Assembly: GCA_017431825.1 (NCBI GenBank)
Contig: JAFRKI010000002.1
Location: 299,454 to 363,453 of the forward strand
DNA length: 64,000 nt
Direction of reading: 5' to 3'
Origin: Erysipelotrichaceae bacterium
GTDB taxonomy: Bacteria > Bacillota_I > Bacilli_A > Erysipelotrichales > Erysipelotrichaceae
This document shows positions 19,714 to 27,731 of this stretch, piece after piece; the first letter of the stretch is position 1; the number at the start of each line of letters is the position of its first letter. The position numbers and the translations under genes are program-made. A model generated the notes under the pieces. That model did no database searches. It worked only from the letters and a program-made list of their open reading frames with translations, and had not been told where the DNA came from.

Positions 19714-20254
19714 CTTCGTTTCTCCTTCTGTAGTATAAGAGCTTGCTTATGCCGTACCTTCTTTCCTTATAGAGATACAGGTCGGCGTAATGATCTTTGA
19801 GATCGACGTTCTTTCTTACTTCCGCTATTCTTATACCCATAGCTGCCAGCACAGGATAAGTCTCTATCAGTTCAAAGAGCCTGTCATATTCCTCAAAGGC
19901 ATAAGGAGGATCAAGATAGATATAGTCGAAAGGGTATTCATTCAGTTTGAACAGGCATTCTTCATAGGGAAGATCATAGACCCTGGCATCTTCGTTTATC
20001 TTGCGGAGATTCTCTTTGATGATCTTACAGGCTTCCGGATTGGCATCGTTGAATACGACTTTCGAGGCGCCCCTGGATATGGCTTCGATGCCGATGGCAC
20101 CGCTGCCTGCGAAAAGATCCAGGAACCTGCTTCCTTCATCGATGGAAAGCGAAGAATACAGGGCTTCCTTCACCATGTCCTTGGTAGGTCTCGTATCAAG
20201 GCCTTCCAGGGTCTTTAAAGGCGTTCTTTTATACTTCCCGGCTATTATGCGCAT
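19706..20254 (-). CDS. rsmD: 16S rRNA (guanine-966-N2)-methyltransferase RsmD
   Basis: Methylates G966 of 16S rRNA. 182 residues. RIIAGKYKRTPL at the start, DTRPTKDMVKEALYSSL, the SAM-binding DLFAGSGAIGIEAISRGA and the catalytic YLDPPY are all present. It overlaps ftsW by 26 bases upstream and coaD downstream, giving a compact ftsW-rsmD-coaD unit. Confidence 0.95.
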   Translation of the reverse strand: MRIIAGKYKRTPLKTLEGLDTRPTKDMVKEALYSSLSIDEGSRFLDLFAGSGAIGIEAISRGASKVVFNDANPEACKIIKENLRKINEDARVYDLPYEECLFKLNEYPFDYIYLDPPYAFEEYDRLFELIETYPVLAAMGIRIAEVRKNVDLKDHYADLYLYKERRYGISKLLYYRRRNEDE

Positions 20255-21422
20255 GTTTTTCCTTTTCCTTCTTATAGCGGATTATTTCGCTCTCACAGAT
20301 GCCGATGGCACACATCGTCGCAAACAGGGACGAACCGCCCGATGATATGAGCAGCAGCGGTACGCCGGTCAGAGGTATCAGCCCCGATACGCCGCCGACA
20401 TTGAGCACGAAATGCAGGGCCAGAAAGACGAAAGTCCCCATGAGTATCATCTTTCCCGATGTATAGGTACAGTCCAGAGAATGTCTCCACAGCTTATAGA
20501 ATATGATTCCGTAGCCGATCAGGATGACGATGAAACCCATGATGCCCAGTTCTTCGACGATGACCGGAAGGATGAAGTCGGTAGCCGGATTTGGGAAGTT
20601 CATGTATTTGTGGATGGACTGACCGTAACCCAGTCCGAACCAGCCGCCGGTCGCAAAGGATACCAGGCCCATGATCAGGTGATAGCCGGTGTCATACTGA
20701 TATGCGAAAGGATTGGCGGAAGCCAGGAATCTGCCGATCATGTAATGGCCGGCATGTTTCTCAAGGAAGGTCGTGAACCACGGCGAAAGCAGCAGCAGCA
20801 CCAGGCTCAGCAGTATCAGTATCCCCAGCAGCATGCCCAGATGCCACTTCGTATAGTCCTTATACGGCGGTACCAGAGCTACACAGTAGCAGATGCCCAG
20901 GAAGATGATGGCTGAACCCAGGTCCTTCTGGATAAAGAGTATTATGACGAAATAGACTACGGTGCAGATCCAGAACTTCTTGAAGTTCTCGATATTATTC
21001 TTTGCGCTGTTATGGCCCAGGAGCTTACCGCCGAAAGCCATCATGAAGACCTTGGCCAGTTCTGAAGGCTGTATCGAAACAGGCCCCAGTCTTATCCAGG
21101 CATAGGCGCCGTTGGCCGAAGGAAAAAAGCGGCATATCAAAAGGCTTCCCAGCAGAACGAAATAGCCTATCCAGTACAGTTCGAGCCTGATCCTTTCGAT
21201 AGCGCCGAGTCTTGTGAAAAAGATCATGCCTATCAGTCCGAGCAGGAAATAGGCCCCCTGCCTTCCGGCTGAAGTTATTATTACTGAAGCGTCTCCGGCT
21301 GCCGAGCCCATTTCCGCCGATACCACCATAAAAGAGCCGAAGATGACCAGGCCCAGTGTTGCAAGTATCAGTAATCTGTCGCAGTATGCCGGAAACAAGG
21401 AGAATCGCTTCTTCTTCTGCAT
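20229..21422 (-). CDS. ftsW: FtsW/RodA/SpoVE-family peptidoglycan polymerase
   Basis: SEDS glycosyltransferase that polymerises lipid II with a partner class B PBP at the septum. 397 residues with about ten membrane helices, beginning around residue 15. Conserved SEDS stretches include GAYAWIRLGPVSIQPSELAK, the ATDFILPVIVEELGIMGF loop, and the GLIPLTGVPLLLISSGGSSL signature. The extended C-terminus is short. FtsW is more likely than RodA from SGGSS and its place by rsmD, but the two are hard to separate. No ribosome site; extended -10 six bases upstream of ATG. Confidence 0.9.
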   Translation of the reverse strand: MQKKKRFSLFPAYCDRLLILATLGLVIFGSFMVVSAEMGSAAGDASVIITSAGRQGAYFLLGLIGMIFFTRLGAIERIRLELYWIGYFVLLGSLLICRFFPSANGAYAWIRLGPVSIQPSELAKVFMMAFGGKLLGHNSAKNNIENFKKFWICTVVYFVIILFIQKDLGSAIIFLGICYCVALVPPYKDYTKWHLGMLLGILILLSLVLLLLSPWFTTFLEKHAGHYMIGRFLASANPFAYQYDTGYHLIMGLVSFATGGWFGLGYGQSIHKYMNFPNPATDFILPVIVEELGIMGFIVILIGYGIIFYKLWRHSLDCTYTSGKMILMGTFVFLALHFVLNVGGVSGLIPLTGVPLLLISSGGSSLFATMCAIGICESEIIRYKKEKEKHAHNSREV

Positions 21423-21437
21423 ACAATAATTTTATCA
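21423..21437 (-). promoter_or_regulatory. Extended -10 promoter of ftsW, probably leaderless
   Basis: Minus strand reads TGA-TAAAAT-TATTGT-ATG: a 5/6 hexamer with TGn extension, 6 bases before the start codon. Confidence 0.6.
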
Positions 21438-21465
21438 CAGGGCGTTAGAAAAAAGGTTTCATCTG

Positions 21466-21482
21466 TACTATAATGGTTAAGG
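21466..21482 (+). promoter_or_regulatory. -10 promoter of def, probably leaderless
   Basis: A perfect TATAAT (21469-21474) lies 8 bases before the def ATG. TTAGAA 18 bases further upstream is a weak -35 candidate. The leader would be about two bases. Confidence 0.55.
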
Positions 21483-22043
21483 ATGATTATCAATAACGAG
21501 ACCATAATCAAAGACAGTGATCCGATCATCAGAAAGAGATCTTCCGATGTGGCTTTGCCGCTGTCTGAAGAAGACAGAAAGCTCCTTCTGGATATGCATA
21601 AATACGTCTACGATTCCACTATCGAAGAGATAGCGGAAAAGGAAAACCTGAGACCGGCCGTGGGCATTTCCGCCATTCAGCTGGGCGTTCCCAAGAAGAT
21701 GACTGCCATCATCCTCAAGGACAGCGAAGGCAACGTCGAGACCGAATATGCCCTGGTCAATCCCAAGATCATCTCTTCTTCCGTGGAACAGGCTTATCTT
21801 AAAAACGGTGAAGGCTGTCTTTCCGTCGAAGACGAACATGAAGGCTATATCTACAGATCGGCCCGCTGCAAGGTCAAAGGCTACGACCTTATCAGCGATA
21901 AGGACGTCCTCATCAAGGCCGAAGGCTATCTGGCCATCGTCCTGCAGCACGAACTCGACCATTTCAAGGGAGTCCTTTTCTATGACCACATAAATAAGAA
22001 AGACCCTTTCTACGAAGATCCGGATGCCGTCTGTATTGAATAA
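21483..22043 (+). CDS. def: Peptide deformylase
   Basis: Metalloenzyme that removes the N-formyl group from nascent proteins. 186 residues, type 2 size usual for Firmicutes. Motif 1 is GISAIQLG, motif 2 EGCLSVE with the metal-binding cysteine, and motif 3 QHELDHFKG with the two metal-binding histidines and catalytic glutamate. The gene is divergent from ftsW across 60 bp. RNase J follows in the same direction. Confidence 0.97.
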   Translation: MIINNETIIKDSDPIIRKRSSDVALPLSEEDRKLLLDMHKYVYDSTIEEIAEKENLRPAVGISAIQLGVPKKMTAIILKDSEGNVETEYALVNPKIISSSVEQAYLKNGEGCLSVEDEHEGYIYRSARCKVKGYDLISDKDVLIKAEGYLAIVLQHELDHFKGVLFYDHINKKDPFYEDPDAVCIE

Positions 22044-22102
22044 TCATTCCGATTGTTTTAAAATATCATTACAACTAGTGAAATAAATATCATGGAGGAA
22101 TA

Positions 22103-23836
22103 ATGCGAGAAGAAAAGGCCAATGTTTATAGTGGCATAAACTATGATAGTGAAAAAGACACGCTGGTTTATGCGCTGGGAGGATTGGGTGAGATCGGCAA
22201 GAACATGTACTGTTTTGAACAGGACGACGAGATCATCATCGTCGATGCGGGAGTCAAGTTCCCTGACGATGACCTTTTAGGCGTAGACTATGTCATCCCT
22301 GATTATACCCATCTCATCAAGAACCAGCAGAAGATACAGGCTCTGATAATAACCCACGGACATGAAGACCACATCGGCGGAATACCTTTCCTGCTGATGG
22401 CCTGTCCGATCAAGAAGATCTACGCTCCGCGTTTTGCGAAGGCGCTGATCGAAAAGAAACTGTCCGAAAGAAGAAGGGCCAATAATCCTGAAATCATAGA
22501 AATAAACGAAGATTCAAGGATCGAGACCAAGTACTTCAGGGTGGGCTTTTTCGATACGGTCCATTCCATTCCTGATTCCCTGGGCGTACTCATCAATACG
22601 CCTAACGGCAGGATCGTCGAGACCGGCGACTTCAAGTTCGACCTGACCCCTGTCGGCATCAATGCGGACTATCAGAAGATGGCCTATATCGGTGCGGCCG
22701 GCGTTACCCTGCTGATGTCCGATTCCACCAACTCCGAAGTCGAAGGTTTCTCCATCTCCGAAAAACAGGTGGCCCAGTCGATCCTCGATATAACCAGAAA
22801 GACTACGGGCAGACTTATCGTATCGACCTTTGCCTCCAACGTCCACAGGCTCGCCCAGATCATCAAGGCTGCCAAGGAATGCGGCAGAAAGGTCCTGATA
22901 CTGGGAAGATCGATGGAAAACGTCGTGGAGATCGGCAAGCAGCTGAAGACCATTGACGTACCGGAAGATACCTTCATAAGTGCGGAAGCCGTCGATTCCT
23001 ATCCGGCCAACGAACTGTGCATAATCTGTACCGGCTCCCAGGGTGAAACATTAGCGGCCTTGAGCAGGATAGCCAACGGCACCCATAAGAACATCAAGAT
23101 CATACCGGGCGACAGCATCGTCCTTTCATCCAACCCGATACCGGGCAATGCCCTGAACGTATCCGGCATCGTCAATCAGCTGGTAAGGAACGGAGCCAGA
23201 GTAATGGAGAACGCCACTTTCCAGTCCCTGCATACGACAGGACATGCCTCCAGGGAGGAACAGAAACTGATGCTGCAGCTGATCAAGCCTAAGTACTTCA
23301 TGCCGGTGCACGGCGAATATAAGATGCTGAAACTGCATGCCTGGACCGCCATGGAGACCGGTGTCCCGGAAGAGAACTGCTTCATCTGCGCCAACGGTGA
23401 CGCTCTGGTGCTCAGGAACGAGGAAGTCTTCAGAGCCAATACGAGGATACAGACCGATGCGATCTATGTCGAAGGAAGAGACATTTCCGGTCTTTCGACT
23501 TCCGTATTAAAGGACAGACAGATCCTGGCCGATAACGGCATGGTGGCCGTCGTCGTCTGCATCGATTCTAGGACCAACAAGATCCTCTGCCGTCCGGGCA
23601 TAGTATCACGAGGCTTTATCTACATCAAGGAGAACCAGAGCCTCATCAAGGAAGCCGAGAGTCTGGTATATGAAGCCCTGAAGGAGACCATGAAGAAAAA
23701 AGTCACCTTCAACGATCTGAAGAACTGCATCAAGAATACCCTCGAGCCGTTCCTTTACGATCATACCAACCGCAATCCGATCGTCATTCCGGTCATCCTG
23801 AATAACGTGGAAGTAGCCAAAAAAAGATATCAGTAG
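22103..23836 (+). CDS. Ribonuclease J
   Basis: Metallo-beta-lactamase/beta-CASP ribonuclease with 5'-3' exo- and endonuclease activity, central to mRNA decay and rRNA maturation in Firmicutes. 577 residues. The metal site THGHEDHIGG (HxHxDH) lies near residue 75. A further GDFKFD histidine-lobe motif, the beta-CASP domain with SDSTN and the conserved HTTGHAS and MPVHGEYKML blocks are present. GGAGGAAT precedes the ATG. Whether it is the RnjA or RnjB paralogue cannot be settled from one copy. Confidence 0.95.
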   Translation: MREEKANVYSGINYDSEKDTLVYALGGLGEIGKNMYCFEQDDEIIIVDAGVKFPDDDLLGVDYVIPDYTHLIKNQQKIQALIITHGHEDHIGGIPFLLMACPIKKIYAPRFAKALIEKKLSERRRANNPEIIEINEDSRIETKYFRVGFFDTVHSIPDSLGVLINTPNGRIVETGDFKFDLTPVGINADYQKMAYIGAAGVTLLMSDSTNSEVEGFSISEKQVAQSILDITRKTTGRLIVSTFASNVHRLAQIIKAAKECGRKVLILGRSMENVVEIGKQLKTIDVPEDTFISAEAVDSYPANELCIICTGSQGETLAALSRIANGTHKNIKIIPGDSIVLSSNPIPGNALNVSGIVNQLVRNGARVMENATFQSLHTTGHASREEQKLMLQLIKPKYFMPVHGEYKMLKLHAWTAMETGVPEENCFICANGDALVLRNEEVFRANTRIQTDAIYVEGRDISGLSTSVLKDRQILADNGMVAVVVCIDSRTNKILCRPGIVSRGFIYIKENQSLIKEAESLVYEALKETMKKKVTFNDLKNCIKNTLEPFLYDHTNRNPIVIPVILNNVEVAKKRYQ

Positions 23837-23858
23837 ATATCTTTAGGATCATAAAGAA

Positions 23859-23884
23859 TAAAGGGCAGTCATACTGCCCTTTTA
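23859..23884. terminator. Bidirectional terminator between RNase J and the membrane protein gene
   Basis: Stem AAAGGGCAGT/ACTGCCCTTT with a CATA loop. A-tracts and T-tracts on the two sides allow use by both convergent genes. It overlaps the last bases of the minus-strand gene. Confidence 0.85.
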
Positions 23885-24337
23885 TACTGTTTCCTCTTCG
23901 TCATCATCTTCATCTTCATCGTCTTCGTCATAGTCATAGGCGTTCGCCTCGCTTTTGAGCTTGAAAACGAAGAACACGATCAGAGCGCTTATCACCACAT
24001 GAACGGCCGTCTGGATATTGAAGGCACCTAAAAGAGAGAAGATGCCGCCGACGACGCCCAGGATGCCCAGGACGAGGATCAGCGTGCCCTTGCTGTGTCC
24101 TTCGGCAACTCTGGAAAGCAGCCAGGCATACCAGAGATAGAACAGCGCTTCCACACCGTAGATGATGGCCACGATGGCTCTTGGATTATAGCCTTTGAGA
24201 TTAGTGGCGCCTCTGCTGTTGGCGATAGCCGTTGCGGCTTCCGTCGAACGCATGCCGTATACTCCCAGAAAGACCGTTATGACAGCGAAAGCCACATATA
24301 CCCAGCTCAGTCCTCTAACTATTTTCTTTGAATTCAT
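23882..24337 (-). CDS. Small four-helix membrane protein, unknown function
   Basis: 151 residues with four predicted membrane helices (around residues 8-28, 50-70, 82-105 and 110-130) and a very acidic cytoplasmic tail rich in Asp and Glu. No recognised domain or catalytic motif. A good GGAGGAG site is five bases before the ATG. It stands alone between RNase J (convergent) and the aldehyde dehydrogenase. Confidence 0.75.
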   Translation of the reverse strand: MNSKKIVRGLSWVYVAFAVITVFLGVYGMRSTEAATAIANSRGATNLKGYNPRAIVAIIYGVEALFYLWYAWLLSRVAEGHSKGTLILVLGILGVVGGIFSLLGAFNIQTAVHVVISALIVFFVFKLKSEANAYDYDEDDEDEDDDEEETV

Positions 24338-24368
24338 AAAAACTCCTCCGTAATGCCTTTTTATTCTA

Positions 24369-25775
24369 CTACTTTTCGAATCTCTTTATCATATCCTTCT
24401 TTTTCTTTGAATAAGGATGATACCGCAAAGGCAGATCGAAACCGCTCTTACCGAACAGTACCGTCTGCGGGTGGGAGAATTCCCGGAAGCCCCATTCGCC
24501 GTGATATGCACCCATGCCCGAATGGCCGGTGCCGTTGAACGGTACGCCCTTGACCATCAGGTGTATGCATACTTCGTTGATGCAGCCTCCGCCGAACTGC
24601 AGGGTGCTCATGATCCTTCTGGCCCAGCTGACGTCTTTCGTGAAAAGATACATGGCCAAAGGATGTTCCCTTTCACTTATCGTTTTAAGCAGATCATCTA
24701 TCCTGTCATCTTCGTATTCCACTATCGGTAAGAGCGGGCAGAAGAGCTCGTGCTTTACTATCTCTTCATCGATATCTACCGGATAAATGACGGTCGGTTC
24801 AAATCTCAGTGTTTCTTCGTTGCCCTTGCCGCCGTAAACGATGCGGTCCTTATATCCTTCCGCTTCCTTCAGGCACTTGTCAAAGGCCTTTCTGTTTATC
24901 AGACGCGGATACTCGCTGTCATAGATCTTCTTATCGCCGATCTGTCTGTCGTATTCCTTCTTCAGTTCTTCGACAAATCCTCCGGCTATCTCTTTTGCGA
25001 CCGCGACCTGATTGATGTTGATGCAGATCTGACCCGCATTGAGGATCTTGAAGAAAGCGATCTTTCGGGCAGCGTCCTTTATGTCCGCATCCTTTCTGAT
25101 GATGCACCAGTTGCCGGTCTCTCCGCCCAGTTCCAGGGCTACCGGTATGAGCTTCCCTGAAGCCTTTTCCAGCACATGCCTGCCAACTGAGGGCGATCCG
25201 GTATAGAAGATCTTGTCTACCCGCTGATCCAGACACATGTCGGCCACGTCATGGCCGCCGTTTATTACCGTGATATACTCTTCCGGAAAGGTCTCTTCGA
25301 TCATCTTCCTTAAGGCAGCGCTGCAGGCTTCCGATTTGGAAGAAGTCTTGATGATAGCGGTATTGCCGGCTGCCATGCTGGCGGTAAGGACGCCCAATGA
25401 TAAAAGGATGGGAAAGTTGAACGGTGAAATGATCAGCGTAACGCCGTAAGGCATCTTGTATACTTTGGTGAAGATGCTCGGAAAGCACATCAGACCGGAG
25501 AAATGCGTTTCCGGTCTGGCCCATTTTCTTAAGCCCCTGATGGTCTCGTTTATCTCGAGGATGCAGGGACCGATGTCGGTAAGATAGGCTTCGAAATCAT
25601 CCCTGCCCAGGTCCTTTTTCAGAGCCTCTTCCAGCAGTTCCTGATGGCTGATGATGGCCTGCTTAAGCTTCTTCAGCTGACTTATCCTGAAGCTCACATC
25701 GAGCGTTTCATTTATGCTGAAATAAGCCCTTTGTCTTTCAACGATGTCCCTGATGCTTTCAAACGTATATTCCAT
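24369..25775 (-). CDS. Aldehyde dehydrogenase, class 3 (fatty aldehyde) type
   Basis: NAD(P)-dependent oxidation of an aldehyde to a carboxylate. 468 residues, the short class 3 length. PFNFPILLSLGVL, the FYTGSPSVGRHV turn, the general-base glutamate in ALELGG (near 215) and the catalytic cysteine in FGGGCINEVC are visible. The C-terminus KGVPFNGTGHSGMGAYHGEWGFREFSH is typical for class 3. Odd point: the very conserved ELGGKSP is ELGGETGN here. GAGGTGA precedes the ATG. The substrate is unknown. It stands apart from the downstream carbohydrate genes. Confidence 0.9.
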   Translation of the reverse strand: MEYTFESIRDIVERQRAYFSINETLDVSFRISQLKKLKQAIISHQELLEEALKKDLGRDDFEAYLTDIGPCILEINETIRGLRKWARPETHFSGLMCFPSIFTKVYKMPYGVTLIISPFNFPILLSLGVLTASMAAGNTAIIKTSSKSEACSAALRKMIEETFPEEYITVINGGHDVADMCLDQRVDKIFYTGSPSVGRHVLEKASGKLIPVALELGGETGNWCIIRKDADIKDAARKIAFFKILNAGQICININQVAVAKEIAGGFVEELKKEYDRQIGDKKIYDSEYPRLINRKAFDKCLKEAEGYKDRIVYGGKGNEETLRFEPTVIYPVDIDEEIVKHELFCPLLPIVEYEDDRIDDLLKTISEREHPLAMYLFTKDVSWARRIMSTLQFGGGCINEVCIHLMVKGVPFNGTGHSGMGAYHGEWGFREFSHPQTVLFGKSGFDLPLRYHPYSKKKKDMIKRFEK

Positions 25776-25792
25776 GTTTCACCTCTTTCATA

Positions 25793-25834
25793 AAAAAGAT
25801 GCCTTATACATCGCAAGACGTAGAACGCATCTTT
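25793..25834 (-). terminator. Terminator after the G1PDH-like/HAD fusion gene
   Basis: Stem AAAGATGC/GCATCTTT with a 24-base loop that can itself fold weakly, then TTTT on the minus strand. It lies 10 bases beyond the fusion stop codon. Confidence 0.65.
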
Positions 25835-25843
25835 GAAATCTTA

Positions 25844-27721
25844 TTATAAGTATTCCGTCACTTCAGCCAGCGATTCCATGATGATGTCCGGACGGTAATC
25901 GTAGTTCTCCAGATCTTCCAGCTGGGTCTCACCGGTCAGGACCATGATAGACAGCGTGTCCCTGCCGTCAGCTACCTTGATATCCGTATAGATACGGTCG
26001 CCGATGACACAGATCTCGTCTTCCTTATAGCCTGTTTCCTTGATGATGTAGTCAAGAGTATGATGGGACGGCTTGCCGAAGAATTCCGGGAAACGTCCGG
26101 TCGATCTTTCGACCAGCTTGGCAATCGAACCGCAGTCCGGAATATACTCGCCGCCGGCTACCGGACAGTTGTAGTCCATGTTTACACCGTAGTACTTGGC
26201 ACCGTGTCTCAGGAAGGTACAGGCCTTTTCCAGCTTCTCGTAATTGAGCGAGGTATCAAAGCCCAGTATGACCGTATCCGGATGTTCATCGTCAAGGGCC
26301 AGTCCGGCATCCCTGAAGGCCTTTACGAGACTGTCGGTACCGACGATATAGTAAGTGTCATTCGGACCCTTTTCCTTGAGATATTCGATGATGACCTGCG
26401 TTGACAGCATCATGTGTTTCTCGTCGGTCGGAATGCCAAGTCTTTCGAGCTTGCTGAGGTAGTCGCCCTGATTCTTGGAAGAGTTGTTGGTAAAGTAGTA
26501 GGCTTCCCTGCCGCTTTCCTTAACCTTGTCCAGGAAGTCCTTGGTAAACGGGAAAAGATCGTTACTGAGGTAGATGGTTCCGTCCATGTCCAGGACGAAC
26601 ATCTTTACCTTATCGATCATTTCCTGATTTCTTTTTTTCTTATATTCCTTATATGTTTTCTGATCGTCGAAGTAAGAAGCAGCTTCTTCGGTGCAGCCCT
26701 TTTCACCTGTCAGGGTATTGCCGTCAAAGACCGCTTCCAGTCCTTCTTTCAAAGAAGCTTTGGAAAGACTCAGCTGTTCCGGATTGATGGCAGCGCCAAG
26801 ATCCAGCAGTTCCTTTTCGCACTCTTCAGTATCCGGAAAATCTTTTGCGTCTTCATTGCCTTTGGCTAGCTTTTCATACATCTTAAGGCAGGAGATGAGG
26901 CTCAGGGCCATGCAGCGTTCCTTTAAAAGAGGTTTCTTTCCTTTGCGGTATGTTTCGGCTTCAAGATACTGTGCCAGATCGCTGGCGCTGGAAAGGTCAA
27001 GCTTTCCTTCCTTATCGGTCAGGATGGCCATGTCTCTTGTTATGATGGCGTTCATTATCTTTCTGATGTTCTTATCGGACCGGGCTTCCTTTACAGCCGT
27101 AAGGATCCTGTCATAAGTACCGTCAGTGACCAGTCCCTTCGTTTTCCATTCAAAGAGGTTGAGCAGGATGCCGTAAAGCTGGGCTCTGGCAACAGGACAG
27201 TTGCGGTTGAGGTATGACGTATCCGCAAACAGGGCCACAGGTCCTGCCGTTTCATGGATCTCTTCCTCACCGTCAGATAAAAGGATCGCCCTGTCGCTTA
27301 TGAAACCTTCAATACACGGTGAAGTCGGATAAGACGTATAAGGAATGCCTAAGCGGCTGCTTACATACTTGCACAGGTCATTGATCTGTCTGCCTCCGGC
27401 CGCAATGATGAGACCGGTATCTTCAGGAGTACTGACGATCAGTTCGCCTACCTTCTCCTTGTCCGGAGTAAAACCTTCCTCAAGGATATGACAGTCTGTT
27501 TCGATGTTTTTCTTCTGGAACAGTTCATAAAGCCTGTCTGCTGCTTCCCTGCGGTCCTGACTTCCTATGAGCATTACTCTGCCGTAATCTGATCCTTTGA
27601 TAAAGGCAGGGATCTTTTCGGTCGCCTCATCGCTTATCAGGATCTTTTCAGGAAGTACAGACCCTTTTTCTTTAAGCTCTCTTAATGCCCTGTTTTTAAG
27701 ATGATCATTCAGTTTAATCAT
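25844..27721 (-). CDS. Fusion: degenerate G1P dehydrogenase-like domain + HAD-IIA phosphatase
   Basis: 625 residues in two parts. Residues 1-290 follow the glycerol-1-phosphate dehydrogenase (EgsA/AraM) fold: nucleotide-binding AAGGRQINDLCKY (107-119) and SYPTSPCIEGF (130-140). Residues 370-625 are a NagD-like HAD-IIA phosphatase with all motifs: DMDGT (378-382), TNNSS (411-415), FGKPS and IGDRIYTD. In the first half, the positions that hold the metal in active dehydrogenases have changed: the Asp of GD in the family block is YG at 183-184, the HHxxH segment is DLAQY near 248-252, and the LHG histidine is replaced near 265-267. The N-terminal half is therefore probably a binding or regulatory domain. 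AAGGAG precedes the ATG. It sits 10 bases after pyk. Confidence 0.85.
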   Translation of the reverse strand: MIKLNDHLKNRALRELKEKGSVLPEKILISDEATEKIPAFIKGSDYGRVMLIGSQDRREAADRLYELFQKKNIETDCHILEEGFTPDKEKVGELIVSTPEDTGLIIAAGGRQINDLCKYVSSRLGIPYTSYPTSPCIEGFISDRAILLSDGEEEIHETAGPVALFADTSYLNRNCPVARAQLYGILLNLFEWKTKGLVTDGTYDRILTAVKEARSDKNIRKIMNAIITRDMAILTDKEGKLDLSSASDLAQYLEAETYRKGKKPLLKERCMALSLISCLKMYEKLAKGNEDAKDFPDTEECEKELLDLGAAINPEQLSLSKASLKEGLEAVFDGNTLTGEKGCTEEAASYFDDQKTYKEYKKKRNQEMIDKVKMFVLDMDGTIYLSNDLFPFTKDFLDKVKESGREAYYFTNNSSKNQGDYLSKLERLGIPTDEKHMMLSTQVIIEYLKEKGPNDTYYIVGTDSLVKAFRDAGLALDDEHPDTVILGFDTSLNYEKLEKACTFLRHGAKYYGVNMDYNCPVAGGEYIPDCGSIAKLVERSTGRFPEFFGKPSHHTLDYIIKETGYKEDEICVIGDRIYTDIKVADGRDTLSIMVLTGETQLEDLENYDYRPDIIMESLAEVTEYL

Positions 27722-27731
27722 GGCTTTCTCC

